A stretch of 51,125 bases of DNA from Corynebacterium sp. HMSC074A01 (GTDB lineage: Bacteria; Actinomycetota; Actinomycetes; Mycobacteriales; Mycobacteriaceae), in contig NZ_KV825628.1 in the NCBI RefSeq assembly GCF_001831515.1, forward strand, positions 154,586 through 205,710. The letters are read 5' to 3'. Positions 26,291 to 35,230 of this stretch are shown here, in pieces. The position numbers were made by a program, and so were the translations under genes. Below the pieces are notes generated by a model that was not told where the DNA came from, searched no databases, and saw only the letters and a list, made by a program, of their open reading frames with translations. Within the stretch, counting starts at the first letter, position 1; every line of letters starts with the position of its first letter.

Positions 26291-26324
26291 TGCGCGCGTG
26301 TCGTGGAAATGTCGTGGCGAAGTG

Positions 26325-26362
26325 AAAAGGCCCCTTCCCGGTTTAACGGAAAGAGGCCTTGC
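26325..26362 (-). terminator. Terminator between RhuM gene and tRNA-Val
   Basis: An imperfect hairpin with AAGGCC and GGCCTT arms plus inner CTTCC/GGAAAG pairing around a TTTAAC loop. It can serve both the RhuM gene and the tRNA. Confidence 0.6.
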
Positions 26363-26364
26363 CT

Positions 26365-26440
26365 TGGTGCGCCATGACGGGCTCGAACCGCCGACCTACT
26401 GGGTGTAAACCAGTTGCTCTTCCAGCTGAGCTAACGGCGC
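26365..26440 (-). tRNA. tRNA-Val (anticodon TAC)
   Basis: 76 nt with an encoded CCA end. The acceptor arm pairs GCGCCGT with ATGGCGC, the anticodon stem is ACTGG/CCAGT with loop TTTACAC, and the T arm carries GGTTCGAGCC. The anticodon TAC reads valine codons. The 3' end faces the RhuM insert. Confidence 0.96.
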
Positions 26441-26502
26441 GCTAGCGGTAAACAGTAGCAGAACCACCGCTTGACCGCCTAACCTGCAGGTCAGGGCACA
26501 GA

Positions 26503-26913
26503 CTACTTCTTGGTGCCTGCGGCGGTCAGGCAGGATCCCTGCCACTCGCCGAAGCGGTCCGCCTTCGTCTGCATCAGGCCCGCGAGCTGGGCGGACTCGG
26601 AGATCTCGCCCGGGTGGACGCCGCCAGGTTTGGAGGCACCGGGGGTCATGAGCCAGACGCGGCCGTTGTCGCCCAGGTTGCGGATGGCGTCCATGAGCGC
26701 GTCGACGAGGTCGCCGTCGTCGGAGCGGAACCAGAGCAGCACGACGTCACAGAGCTCGTCGGTCATCTCGTCTAGGAGCTGCTCACCGATTGCGTCCTCG
26801 ATGGCTTCCGAGATGGAAGAGTCGGCGTCTTCGTCCCAGCCGATCTCCTGTACAACGTCGTCGGCGTGAATATTCAGCCGGTCTGCATACGTGTTGACAC
26901 CTGCGGCGCCCAA
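26503..26913 (-). CDS. DUF3052 family protein
   Basis: 136 residues from a TTG at 26913. This start is chosen because GGAGG lies 10 nt upstream on the minus strand and the in-frame ATG candidates farther up lie in the aceE promoter region. Conserved words are YADRLNI, VVQEIGWDED, VVLLWFRSDDGDLVDALMDA and EISESAQLAGL. It is the homologue of Rv2239c, divergent from aceE in both corynebacteria and mycobacteria. The function is unknown; the conserved pairing suggests a link to pyruvate metabolism or a simple shared regulatory region. Confidence 0.9.
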   Translation of the reverse strand: MGAAGVNTYADRLNIHADDVVQEIGWDEDADSSISEAIEDAIGEQLLDEMTDELCDVVLLWFRSDDGDLVDALMDAIRNLGDNGRVWLMTPGASKPGGVHPGEISESAQLAGLMQTKADRFGEWQGSCLTAAGTKK

Positions 26914-27003
26914 AGTTTTGTTTCCTCCATGTAGATGATTCAACGACAGTGCAATAGAGCTTACATCTGTTGTGGGAGTTGTGGCGGGAAAGTGGGTGAA
27001 TGT

Positions 27004-27016
27004 GGCGTCGATAAGC
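27004..27016 (-). repeat. 13-mer GCTTATCGACGCC, exact copy in the aceE upstream region
   Basis: Lies in non-coding DNA between the DUF3052 gene and aceE, so it is not explained by a protein sequence. Confidence 0.5.
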
Positions 27017-27050
27017 GGTGGCCCATAAATGCCGGAAAACCCGAAACGAA

Positions 27051-27057
27051 GTAGGGT
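27051..27057 (+). promoter_or_regulatory. Possible -10 region of aceE
   Basis: A TAGGGT-type hexamer lies about 40 nt before the GTG start of aceE, leaving a short leader that contains the AAAGGGAGG ribosome site. The assignment is tentative. Confidence 0.3.
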
Positions 27058-27097
27058 GGTGGGGAACGATTGCCCCAAAACAAAGGGAGGTTTTCTC

Positions 27098-29857
27098 GTG
27101 GCAGAGAAAGACCAGGCCAAAGAGTCGAACATCGAGCTGATTCGCGACGGTGTAGCGTCCTACCTGCACGACAGCGACCCGGAGGAAACCCAGGAATGGA
27201 TGGATTCCTTCGACGGGCTGCTCGAAGAGTCTGATCCGGAGCGCGCACGCTACCTCTTGCTGCGCCTGCTGGAGCGCGCGAACGCGAAGCGCGTGCAGCT
27301 GCCAGCGCTGTCCTCCACGGACTTCGTCAACACTATCCCCACCTCCCTGGAGCCGGAGTTCCCGGGCGATGAGCAGATTGAGAAGCGCTACCGCCGCTGG
27401 ATGCGCTGGAACGCCGCCATCATGGTCCACCGCGCGCAGCGCCCGGGCGTGAAGGTCGGCGGCCACATCTCCACCTACGCTTCCGCAGCTGCGCTCTACG
27501 AGGTCGGCTTCAACCACTTCTTCCAGGGTAAGGACGCCGAGCACGGCGGCGACCAGGTCTTCTTCCAGGGGCACGCCTCCCCCGGTATGTACGCTCGCGC
27601 CTTCCTCGAGGGCCGCCTGAGCGAGGACGACCTCGACGGCTTCCGTCAGGAGCACTCCCGCCCGCAGGGTGGTATCCCGTCCTACCCGCACCCGCACGGC
27701 ATGCGCGACTTCTGGGAGTTCCCCACCGTGTCCATGGGTCTGGGCCCGATGAACGCGATCTACCAGGCACGCTTTAACAAGTACCTGCAGGACCGCGGCA
27801 TCAAGGACACCGAGAACCAGCACGTCTGGGCCTTCCTTGGCGACGGCGAGATGGACGAGCCGGAATCCCGCGGCCTGCTCCAGATGGCTTCGCTCTACGA
27901 GCTGGACAACCTCACCTTCGTGATCAACTGCAACCTGCAGCGTCTCGACGGTCCGGTGCGCGGCAACGGCCAGATCATCCAGGAGCTGGAGACCTTCTTC
28001 ATCGGTGCCGGCTGGAACGTGATCAAGGTGGTCTGGGGCCGCGAGTGGGATGAGCTGCTGGAGAAGGACGAAGACGGTGCCCTGGTCAACATCATGAACA
28101 CGACCAAGGACGGCGACTACCAGACGTTCAAGGCCAACGACGGTGCCTACGTCCGCGAGCACTTCTTCGGCCGCGACGAGCGCACCAAGAAGCTCGTCGA
28201 GGACATGAGCGACGAGGAGATCTGGGCGCTGCGCCGCGGCGGCCACGACTACCGCAAGGTCTACGCTGCCTACAAGCGCGCGCTGGAGACCAAGGGCAAG
28301 CCGACCGTCATCCTCGCGCACACCATTAAGGGCTACGGCCTCGGCCACAACTTCGAGGGCCGCAACGCCACCCACCAGATGAAGAACCTGACCCTGGAGG
28401 ACCTCAAGCTCTTCCGCGACAAGCAGGAAATCCCGATCTCCGACGAGGAGCTGGAGAAGGATCCGTACCTGCCGCCCTACTACCACCCGGGCGAGGACGC
28501 CGAGGAGATCAAGTACCTCAAGGCGCGTCGTGAGGAGCTCGGCGGCTACCTGCCGGAGCGCCGCGAGACCTACACGGCACTTGAGCAGCCGGACTTTGAG
28601 AAGACCTACAAGGCGCTGTTCAAGGACTCGGGCAAGCAGGAAGTCGCCACCACGATGGCGCTCGTGCGCACCTTCAAGGCCATGATGCGCGACAAGGAGC
28701 TTGGCAAGCGCGTCGTGCCGATCATCCCGGACGAGGCCCGCACCTTCGGCCTGGACTCCTGGTTCCCGGTGCAGAAGATCTACAACCCGAAGGGTCAGAA
28801 CTACGTCCCGGTCGACCACGACCTGCAGCTGTCCTACCGCGAGGCGTCGGACGGCCAGATCCTGCACGAGGGCATCAACGAGGACGGCTCGTCCGCCTCC
28901 TTCATCGCCGCCGGTACGTCGTACGCGACCCACGGCGAGCCGATGATCCCGATGTACATCTTCTACTCCATGTTCGGCTTCCAGCGCACCGGCGATAACT
29001 TCTGGGCCGCTGGCGACCAGATGGCGCGCGGCTTCATCATCGGCGCGACCGCCGGCCGCACCACGCTCACCGGCGAGGGCCTGCAGCACATGGACGGACA
29101 CTCCCCTGTCCTGGCGTCCACCAACCCGGCCGTGATCACCTACGATCCGGCGTTCGCCTACGAGATGCCGTATTTGGTGTCCAAGGGCATCGAGCGCATG
29201 TACGGCAGCGGCTCCGGCGAGGACGAGGACGTGATGTACTACATCACCGTCTACAACGAGCCGACCCACCAGCCGGCCCGCCCGGAGAACCTGGACGTCG
29301 AGGGCCTGCACAAGGGCATCTACCTTTACGACGAGGGCGAGAAGAAGGAGCACAACGTCTCCCTGCTCGCTTCCGGTATCGGTATGCAGCAGGCACTGCG
29401 CGCCCAGAAGATCCTGCAGGACGAGTACAACGTCGGTGCAGCGATCTACTCGGTGACCTCCTGGGTCGAGCTGGCTCGCGACGGCGCGCGCGTGGCCAAC
29501 GAGCAGCTGCGCAACCCGGGCGAGGAGCCGGCCGAGCCGTTTGCCACCAAGCAGCTGAAGCAGACCGAGGGCCCGTACATCGCCACCTCGGACTTTGCCA
29601 CCAGCCTGCAGGAGCAGATCCGCGCCTACGTGCCGGGCCAGTACATCGTGCTGGGCGCGGACGGCTTCGGCTTCGCCGACACCCGCGAGGCCGCCCGCCG
29701 CTACTTCAACATCGATGCGGAATCCATGGCAGTCGCCGCCCTGCTCGGCCTGGCCAACGAGGGCAAGATCGACCGCGATGTGGTCAGCAAGGCCGCCAAG
29801 GACATGCACATCGACGACCCGACGCACCCCAACCCGAACGGCGGCGCTGAAGACTAA
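27098..29857 (+). CDS. aceE: Pyruvate dehydrogenase E1 component, homodimeric type
   Basis: 919 residues from a GTG with AAAGGGAGG seven nt upstream; C. glutamicum AceE is about 922. It decarboxylates pyruvate with thiamine diphosphate and passes the acetyl group to the E2 lipoyl arm. The thiamine-binding motif is [13 protein letters not shown]...[11 protein letters not shown] (about 270-315, quoted with a gap). [33 protein letters not shown] and [13 protein letters not shown] are further E1 landmarks. In Corynebacterium aceE stands alone, apart from E2 and E3, as here. A strong terminator follows. Codon use is highly biased, as expected for a highly expressed gene. Confidence 0.98.
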   Translation: MAEKDQAKESNIELIRDGVASYLHDSDPEETQEWMDSFDGLLEESDPERARYLLLRLLERANAKRVQLPALSSTDFVNTIPTSLEPEFPGDEQIEKRYRRWMRWNAAIMVHRAQRPGVKVGGHISTYASAAALYEVGFNHFFQGKDAEHGGDQVFFQGHASPGMYARAFLEGRLSEDDLDGFRQEHSRPQGGIPSYPHPHGMRDFWEFPTVSMGLGPMNAIYQARFNKYLQDRGIKDTENQHVWAFLGDGEMDEPESRGLLQMASLYELDNLTFVINCNLQRLDGPVRGNGQIIQELETFFIGAGWNVIKVVWGREWDELLEKDEDGALVNIMNTTKDGDYQTFKANDGAYVREHFFGRDERTKKLVEDMSDEEIWALRRGGHDYRKVYAAYKRALETKGKPTVILAHTIKGYGLGHNFEGRNATHQMKNLTLEDLKLFRDKQEIPISDEELEKDPYLPPYYHPGEDAEEIKYLKARREELGGYLPERRETYTALEQPDFEKTYKALFKDSGKQEVATTMALVRTFKAMMRDKELGKRVVPIIPDEARTFGLDSWFPVQKIYNPKGQNYVPVDHDLQLSYREASDGQILHEGINEDGSSASFIAAGTSYATHGEPMIPMYIFYSMFGFQRTGDNFWAAGDQMARGFIIGATAGRTTLTGEGLQHMDGHSPVLASTNPAVITYDPAFAYEMPYLVSKGIERMYGSGSGEDEDVMYYITVYNEPTHQPARPENLDVEGLHKGIYLYDEGEKKEHNVSLLASGIGMQQALRAQKILQDEYNVGAAIYSVTSWVELARDGARVANEQLRNPGEEPAEPFATKQLKQTEGPYIATSDFATSLQEQIRAYVPGQYIVLGADGFGFADTREAARRYFNIDAESMAVAALLGLANEGKIDRDVVSKAAKDMHIDDPTHPNPNGGAED

Positions 29858-29872
29858 GCCGTTCGCGTGAGC

Positions 29873-29914
29873 AGCGCCCCCTTTCCGGTTTGTTGCCGGG
29901 AAGGGGGCGTTTTG
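29873..29914 (+). terminator. Rho-independent terminator of aceE
   Basis: GC-rich hairpin (CGCCCCCTTTCCGG and CCGGGAAGGGGGCG around TTTGTTG) followed by TTTTGCG. Confidence 0.9.
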
Positions 29915-29948
29915 CGTGGGTTGGGCTGGTTTGCGCGTGGCCGCGTGG

Positions 29949-30036
29949 CCGCGTGAAAAATTCTGCAACCCGGCGCCCGTTCGCCCAGGTCGCCGAAAAA
30001 TTATGGCGTGATTTCTCACGCGGACTCCGCTCGACC
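29949..30036 (+). repeat. Palindromic repeat element, copy 1
   Basis: About 90 bp, largely the same as 30742-30832. It opens with CGCGTGAAAAATTC and its far side reads GATTTCTCACGCG, an inverted repeat. The middle contains CGTTCGCCCAGGTCGC and GAAAAATTATGG. It lies in non-coding DNA between aceE and the DUF4230 gene. Confidence 0.7.
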
Positions 30037-30058
30037 GGCAGACTCAGCTTGTCTCCGG

Positions 30059-30661
30059 CTACCGGAACTCGAACTCGAGCTCTGCTTCCGGGTCGACGGC
30101 GTGGATGATGCCATCGTAAAAGGTCTGAGTCTGTTCCTTCAGGAGGTCAAGGTTCAGCTGGATGTGCTCGGCGCGCTTCTCCTCATTCAACACCGCGTTG
30201 ATGCCCTCCGCGGTATCAATGTCTGCCGTGACGAAGCTCAGCACCTCGCCATGCTGGTGCACGGTTTTGAATTCCGGGTCAGAGAAGCCAATGAACTTAA
30301 AAGGCGGAATGATGAGCTTGAAGTGGCCGGGCGCTACCTCCTCGACTTTTACTTCCTTGCCGTCGAGGCCCAGTTTGGTGGTGAACTTGTACTGCAGGAT
30401 GTTCGTCTTTTGGCTTCCGGGGACGCCCCATTTGAAGAGTCTCGCAGTGTTCTGCGTGGTGTAGAGCCCCTGAGTGGAGGTGGAGAGCAGCACGATTTCT
30501 TCGCGACGTTGCACCGCGTGGATGATCTCCGAGTTATCCGTCTCTGTGACGGTTTCTACTGGAGCGCTGAGGAAGTCCGACTTCCCAACGAGAAACCCGC
30601 CACCCAGCAGAGCAACAACCAGGATGAGCGCACCGGCGACGGACAGGATTTTCTTGGTCAT
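30059..30661 (-). CDS. DUF4230-type membrane-anchored protein
   Basis: 200 residues with an N-terminal membrane segment (about 5-26, LSVAGALILVVALLGGGFLVG), then an external domain. The words EIIHAVQRREEIVLLSTSTQGLY (in part), KFTTKLGLDG, and VSFVTADIDTAEGINAVLNE resemble DUF4230 proteins, which occur as small surface or exported proteins in Firmicutes and Actinobacteria. The function is unknown. The gene has more A+T than its neighbours. Its 3' end lies about 20 bp from copy 1 of the palindromic repeat. Confidence 0.65.
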   Translation of the reverse strand: MTKKILSVAGALILVVALLGGGFLVGKSDFLSAPVETVTETDNSEIIHAVQRREEIVLLSTSTQGLYTTQNTARLFKWGVPGSQKTNILQYKFTTKLGLDGKEVKVEEVAPGHFKLIIPPFKFIGFSDPEFKTVHQHGEVLSFVTADIDTAEGINAVLNEEKRAEHIQLNLDLLKEQTQTFYDGIIHAVDPEAELEFEFR

Positions 30662-30741
30662 AATCCAGTAACTATATATTCGCTTTCCAGCAAAACAGAT
30701 TCACAACGAACGTAGAGCACCAGTCACACTAAAGGCCGGCG

Positions 30742-30832
30742 AACGCGTGAAAAATTCTACACCCCGCCGCGCGTTCGCCCAGGTCGCGAAAAAATTATGG
30801 GGGAATTTATCACGCGCATCCCGCTAGACCGG
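30742..30832 (+). repeat. Palindromic repeat element, copy 2
   Basis: Second copy of the ~90 bp element. CGCGTGAAAAATTC and GAATTTATCACGCG pair with one mismatch in 14. A second inverted repeat, GGCGAACGCG (30738-30747) and CGCGTTCGCC (30770-30779), is nested. The end of the element overlaps the stop codon of the surface-protein gene at 30824. Confidence 0.7.
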
Positions 30833-31759
30833 CAGGTGCAGCCCGTCCCCGAAGGTTCTGGCCAGCTGCGGCAGCAGGAACGCGACGGCGCCACCAATTG
30901 CGGCGATCAGGCCGATCACCAGCGCAGCGATCTGTGCGCCGGAGGATCCGGACTTGGCCGCAGGAGGAACAGATGGCTTGTCGGTGGTACCTTTGCCGGT
31001 GTTGGCGATGGTGAAGCGCGCCTCGTCGGTGGTGTCGTCGGCGTAGTGCACTGTCACCGTGAATTCGGAACCCGCACGGGAGTCTTGAGGAACGGTAGTG
31101 GTCACAACGCCCTGCTCGTCGATGTTCGCAGCCCAGCGCGCGTGCGAGGTCACTGACCAGGACGCGTCGGCAGGCAGCTGCAGCGGGTTCGCGTTGAACT
31201 CCCGGTAGTTGCCGTTTTTGGGGCGGATGGTTACCTGCTGGCCGGGGTTGGCGCGCTGGGGCTCGTAGGTGAGGTCGTAAAGAAAGCTCTGCTCGGGCAC
31301 GAGCTGCGGGTGCATCTGAACGAGCTCGGTGGAGTTGTCCGGGTAGCAGATGCGGATGTCCAGCTTGTCGGTGGTGTTAGGGCCGGGCTGGATGGATGGG
31401 TGCGGCGCGCCTTCTTTGCGCAGGTTGTGCTGGAGGAAGAGCTCGAGCTGCTCGCCGCGGCGCTGCACCTTGATTGGTGCGGTGAGGTTGTCCTGCGTGG
31501 CGATCGCCCAGGTTGCGCCCTTGGGCATGTCTTTGAGGTCGTAGAGGGCGGGGGTGCTGACGTAGTAACCCGGTACCTTTCCCACGGTGTGCGGGGTGGT
31601 GTCGATGTAGGGCTCGTGCTTGTCCTTCATCTGGGTGCCATCTGACACGCCGTTGTCGACGCGCGCGGTGCATTCCGTCGCCGCCACTGCCCCGCCAGGC
31701 ACAAGCACGCCCGCGGCCAGGCAGGCGGCGACGAGGCTCGCGATCACAATCCGCTTCAT
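30824..31759 (-). CDS. Secreted surface protein with C-terminal membrane anchor
   Basis: 311 residues. A classic signal peptide (about 1-27, cut after GGAVAA) is followed by a Cys-containing domain (TECTARVDNG... RICYPDNSTEL), then a Rib/YPDG-like module (about 165-250, QVTIRPKNGNYREF, WAANIDEQGVVTTTVP, VTVHYADDTTDEA). A Ser/Pro linker leads to a membrane segment near the end (AALVIGLIAAIGGAVAFLLP) and a short tail. This matches corynebacterial surface proteins of unknown function. Its ATG overlaps the hydrolase stop codon (ATGA), so they are co-translated. Confidence 0.82.
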   Translation of the reverse strand: MKRIVIASLVAACLAAGVLVPGGAVAATECTARVDNGVSDGTQMKDKHEPYIDTTPHTVGKVPGYYVSTPALYDLKDMPKGATWAIATQDNLTAPIKVQRRGEQLELFLQHNLRKEGAPHPSIQPGPNTTDKLDIRICYPDNSTELVQMHPQLVPEQSFLYDLTYEPQRANPGQQVTIRPKNGNYREFNANPLQLPADASWSVTSHARWAANIDEQGVVTTTVPQDSRAGSEFTVTVHYADDTTDEARFTIANTGKGTTDKPSVPPAAKSGSSGAQIAALVIGLIAAIGGAVAFLLPQLARTFGDGLHLPV

Positions 31760-32742
31760 GGCTCGACTCCTTCGATCAGCCGCACGATGGCGGTGGTGAC
31801 GGCACCCGGCGCGTCGAGCGGCGGCATGTGCCCGGATTCCGGCAGCACTTGCATGTACGCGCGCGGCCAGATGCGGTACAGCGCCTCCGATTGCGACACG
31901 GGGGTGACGTTATCTCGGTCACCAACCAGGATATATCCAGGAAGCTCAGCAAGTACAGTGCCGGCGTCCAGCTCGGAGTGATCCAGCAGGTCCTGGAAGT
32001 AGCCGGCGTAGGTTTCCAGCGGGGTTTCGCGGATCATGGCGGCGTGGAAGTCGACGATGTCGTACGGCATCGGGCGGAAGTAAAAGCCCAGCGCGAGCAC
32101 CGGCGCGATCGTGTCGGTGACGATTTCGCGCACGCCTTCGGCAAAGCGCGGCGTGGCGCGGGTGACGGTTTCCAGCATGCGCCCGATCGGCCCGGCGAGG
32201 ATCTGCGGCAGCCCCTGCACGGTAAACGGCTCCACTGCGCTGGAGATCTGCACGCTGCCCGCCCAGTCGAACTCGGAGGCGTAGCGCCGCATCATGGACA
32301 AAGACACCGGCCCGCCGAGTGAGTGTCCCACCACGATCACGGGGCCGCTCGCGCCGCGGGCACGCAGGACGGCGGCGCAGGCGTCGGCGGCGGCGTCGAT
32401 GGTCAGTGCCGCCGGGTCGGGCGTCGGGTTCTGCCCGTGCCCGGGCAGGTCCAGCAGGATCTGGCGCACCCCGGGTGCAAGCTTCTCGACGCCACGCACC
32501 TGCATATAAAACGTCTCCGCCGAAATATTGAAGCCGTGGACGTACACCACGGTCGTCGCATCCGCGTCCTCCGGCCCGGTCTCGTAGAAGTGGACTTCGC
32601 GGCCGCCCACGTCGACGGTGCCGGTGCGGGTGTAGGTCAGGCCGATGGCGCCGTTGGCGTCGTGAAGCAGGGCGCGGGTGCGCAACAGGTTGCGGCGCGC
32701 GGCGGGCGTGAGCGTGCGCGCGTAGGCGAGGGGGCGAAGCAT
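31756..32742 (-). CDS. Alpha/beta hydrolase
   Basis: 328 residues from ATG at 32742 (MLRPLAYARTL); a longer frame would run across the shared promoter into the ACP gene. The catalytic triad of the alpha/beta fold is visible: nucleophile Ser in VVGHSLGGP (about 145), Asp in VGDRDNVTP and His in ESGHMPPLD. YVHGFNISAETF supplies the oxyanion region. Substrate is unknown; lipid or ester hydrolysis is likely. It is divergent from the ACP gene across only 24 bp and coupled to the surface protein downstream. Confidence 0.88.
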   Translation of the reverse strand: MLRPLAYARTLTPAARRNLLRTRALLHDANGAIGLTYTRTGTVDVGGREVHFYETGPEDADATTVVYVHGFNISAETFYMQVRGVEKLAPGVRQILLDLPGHGQNPTPDPAALTIDAAADACAAVLRARGASGPVIVVGHSLGGPVSLSMMRRYASEFDWAGSVQISSAVEPFTVQGLPQILAGPIGRMLETVTRATPRFAEGVREIVTDTIAPVLALGFYFRPMPYDIVDFHAAMIRETPLETYAGYFQDLLDHSELDAGTVLAELPGYILVGDRDNVTPVSQSEALYRIWPRAYMQVLPESGHMPPLDAPGAVTTAIVRLIEGVEP

Positions 32743-32751
32743 GCCATCCAC

Positions 32752-32759
32752 CTTATTAT
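32752..32759 (+). promoter_or_regulatory. Overlapping divergent -10 elements
   Basis: TATTAT (32754-32759) ends 7 nt before the ACP ATG at 32767. The other strand reads AATAAT, suited to the hydrolase. Both genes therefore seem to share one AT-rich core in a 24 bp gap, with leaderless transcription of the ACP gene likely. Confidence 0.45.
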
Positions 32760-32766
32760 TGGGTGT

Positions 32767-33069
32767 ATGGAACTCTCCCAACGCCTCAACCTCGGCGACT
32801 TCAGCAAGCTTCTCGACGCCGACGAGCCCCAAAACGACGCCCCCGCCGACACCTTCTCGCGCCTGGCCGCGCTGATCGAGCGCGTCACCGGCGAAGAGGA
32901 CAGCGTTTCCCCGTCGACGGCGCTGAACGACACGGGCATCAGCTCGCTGGACCGCATCGAGCTGGCCATCCGCATCGAGGATGAGTTCGGCGCACCGATC
33001 ACCGAGCGCGTCTACGATGAGTGCGAGACAGTCGGCGAACTCGCGAGTTTCTTGGAGGATGAGCAGTGA
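32767..33069 (+). CDS. acpP: Acyl carrier protein
   Basis: 100 residues, acidic. The phosphopantetheine attachment serine is in DTGISSLDRIELAIRIEDEF (about residues 58-77), where the usual DSL is ISSLD. An extra N-terminal stretch of about 25 residues precedes the ACP fold, as in mycobacterial AcpM-like proteins. It carries acyl chains as thioesters. It is coupled to the HAD gene by a 4 nt GTGA overlap. A specialised or fatty-acid role cannot be told apart; the main corynebacterial FAS I has its own ACP domain. Confidence 0.88.
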   Translation: MELSQRLNLGDFSKLLDADEPQNDAPADTFSRLAALIERVTGEEDSVSPSTALNDTGISSLDRIELAIRIEDEFGAPITERVYDECETVGELASFLEDEQ

Positions 33070-33848
33070 GCATCGCGTACTTGACGGACATGGACGGCGT
33101 GTTGCACCGCGAGGGCGACATGATCCCGGGCGCAGACGAGTTCATCTCACGGCTGCGCGCGGAGGATATTCCGTTTATGGTGCTGACGAACAACTCGATG
33201 CAGACCCCGCGCGATCTTTCCGCCAAGCTCACCCGCATGGGGCTGCATATTGAGCCGGAGCGCATCTGGACTTCCGCCACCGCGACGGCGAAGTTCCTCT
33301 CCCAGCAGGCCGGCGAGGCCTCCGCGTACGTGATCGGCGAGGCCGGCCTGACGACCGCGCTGCACGAGATGGGCTGGATCCTGACCGATTCGGACCCGGA
33401 CTTCGTTGTGCTCGGCGAGACCCGCACCTACTCCTTCGAGGCGCTGACCACGGCCTGCAACCTCATCCTGCGCGGCTCGCGCTTCATCGCCACCAACCCG
33501 GACCTGACGGGCCCGGGCCCCAACGGCGTGATCCCCGCGACCGGGTCGGTGGCGGCCATGATCACCGCGGTCACCGGCCGCGACCCCTACTACGTGGGCA
33601 AGCCCAACCCGGTGATGATGCGCTCGGCGCTGAATACCTTAGGCGTGCACTCGGAGAACACGGTGATGATCGGCGACCGCATGGATACCGACATCAAGGC
33701 CGGCATGGAGGCGGGCATGCGCACCGTGCTCGTGCGCACCGGGATTAGCGACGATGCGGAGATCGCCCGCTACCCCTACCGCCCCACCGCGATCGTGGAC
33801 TCCGTCGCGGATTTGGTCGAGCGCATCGAGGCGCCTTTCGGCGACTAG
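33066..33848 (+). CDS. HAD-IIA phosphatase, NagD-like
   Basis: 260 residues from a GTG overlapping the ACP stop. HAD motif I YLTDMDGVLHREGD, motif II VLTNNSMQT, the IIA cap, and motifs III/IV YVGKPNPVMMRSAL and MIGDRMDTDIKAG are all present. NagD/AraL-type enzymes hydrolyse sugar or nucleotide phosphates. The overlap with an ACP gene is unusual, and hints at a linked role, but may only reflect operon packing. It converges on the aldehyde dehydrogenase gene with a 4 nt overlap. Confidence 0.9.
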   Translation: MSIAYLTDMDGVLHREGDMIPGADEFISRLRAEDIPFMVLTNNSMQTPRDLSAKLTRMGLHIEPERIWTSATATAKFLSQQAGEASAYVIGEAGLTTALHEMGWILTDSDPDFVVLGETRTYSFEALTTACNLILRGSRFIATNPDLTGPGPNGVIPATGSVAAMITAVTGRDPYYVGKPNPVMMRSALNTLGVHSENTVMIGDRMDTDIKAGMEAGMRTVLVRTGISDDAEIARYPYRPTAIVDSVADLVERIEAPFGD

Positions 33849-35230
33849 TCGGCGACGTAGTAGCGCTGCTTGTTCACAAACTCGTCCATGCCGAGCGTGC
33901 CGAGCTCGCGGCCGAAGCCGGAGTTCTTCACGCCGCCAAAGGGCAGCTCCGGCCCGCGCGCCTGCGGGATGTTCACGTGAATCATGCCGGTGACCACGCG
34001 GTTGGCCACCTTCTTGGCGCGCTCCTCGTCCTGGGAGAAGACAGCACCACCCAGGCCGTAGTTGCAGTTATTCGCCAGCTCGATGGCTTCCTCGTCGCTT
34101 GCGACCTTGTAGATCTCGGCGACGGGCCCGAAGAACTCGGCCGCGTAGGACTCGGAGCCGACGGGGACGTCGGTAAGCACGGCGGGCGTGAAGTACGCGC
34201 CTTCGCCGGTCAGCTCGCCGCCGACGTGCAGCGTGGCGCCTTCTTCGACGGCCTTGCGCACCTGGTCGCGCAGGGTTTCTGCCGCACCGCGCGAGGACAG
34301 CGGGTAGAAATGGCCCTTCTGCGGGTTGAAAGGATCGCCCTGGGTGAAGTCCTTCGCGCGGCGAACCATGGCGTCGACGAAGTCGTCGTAGATGTCATCC
34401 ATGACGATGATGCGCTTGTTCGACGTACACGCCTGGCCGGTGTTGGCCAGGCGCTTGCCCCACGCGGTATCGGCGGCGGCCTCGACGTCGTCGGTGTCCA
34501 GCACGATGTAGGCGTCGGTGCCGCCGAGCTCGAGCAGCGCCTTCTTCAGGTTCTGGCCGGCGGTTGCGGCAACGGCGCGACCGGCGCGCTCGGAGCCGGT
34601 AAGCGACACCCCCTGGACGCGGATGTCGGCGAGAAGTCCGGCCACCTGGTCGTGGGTGGCGCGGATGTTGGTAAACACTCCGGTCGGAGCGCCGGTTTTC
34701 GCGCACGCCTCGTCGACAATCGCCTGGATGGCTTCAGCGGAGCGGGGGCAGATTTCGGCGTGCTTGAGCAGCACGGTGTTGCCCGCCATGATGGTCGGCG
34801 CGATGAAGCGCGCGACCTGGTAGTACGGGAAGTTCCACGGCATGACACCGACGATGACGCCAATGGGCACCTTGCGGATGACGGCCTCGCCGCCGGTGTG
34901 CTCGATCGGCTCGTCGGCGCTCAGCTCCGCGCCGTGGTCGGCGTAATAGTTGAAGATGCCGACGACGTCGTCGAGTTCTCCTTCGCCCTGGTCGAGCGGC
35001 TTGCCCATTTCTTCGGCGATGATGCGGGTAAGTTCGGGGCGCTTGGCGTCGAAAAGCTGCGCGATTTCGCGCAAAAGCTTCGCGCGATCGTCGAAGCTCA
35101 CCTCGCGCCACTGGGTAAAGGCTTCGTCGGCGCGGTCGAGGGCGGCGGCGAGCTCGGCGTCGGTGATGAAGTCGAAGGTCTCGACGACCTCGTTGGTTGC
35201 CGGGTTCTGTACACGGTATTGATCAGACAT
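33845..35230 (-). CDS. gabD: Succinate-semialdehyde dehydrogenase-type aldehyde dehydrogenase
   Basis: 461 residues from ATG at 35230 (MSDQYRVQNPATNEV), with GGAG 4-7 nt upstream. NAD(P)-dependent aldehyde dehydrogenase marks are GVMPWNFPYYQV, the catalytic Glu in LLELGGTDAYIVL, and the catalytic Cys in NTGQACTSNKR. The closing NNCNYGLGGAVFSQD and GVKNSGFGRELG are typical of GabD-like enzymes. It oxidises succinic semialdehyde or a related aldehyde to the acid. No GABA transaminase is next to it, so the substrate is inferred from family only. Confidence 0.88.
   Translation of the reverse strand: MSDQYRVQNPATNEVVETFDFITDAELAAALDRADEAFTQWREVSFDDRAKLLREIAQLFDAKRPELTRIIAEEMGKPLDQGEGELDDVVGIFNYYADHGAELSADEPIEHTGGEAVIRKVPIGVIVGVMPWNFPYYQVARFIAPTIMAGNTVLLKHAEICPRSAEAIQAIVDEACAKTGAPTGVFTNIRATHDQVAGLLADIRVQGVSLTGSERAGRAVAATAGQNLKKALLELGGTDAYIVLDTDDVEAAADTAWGKRLANTGQACTSNKRIIVMDDIYDDFVDAMVRRAKDFTQGDPFNPQKGHFYPLSSRGAAETLRDQVRKAVEEGATLHVGGELTGEGAYFTPAVLTDVPVGSESYAAEFFGPVAEIYKVASDEEAIELANNCNYGLGGAVFSQDEERAKKVANRVVTGMIHVNIPQARGPELPFGGVKNSGFGRELGTLGMDEFVNKQRYYVAD

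Noticed and set aside
24805..26440. Attachment-site duplication of the tRNA-Val 3' end around the RhuM insert
   Set aside because: I could not find a repeat of the tRNA 3' sequence near 24805-24935.
26783..30019. Long minus-strand open frame opposite aceE
   Set aside because: It is a shadow of the highly codon-biased aceE gene; the protein is a low-complexity Val/Leu/Gly-rich sequence without domains.
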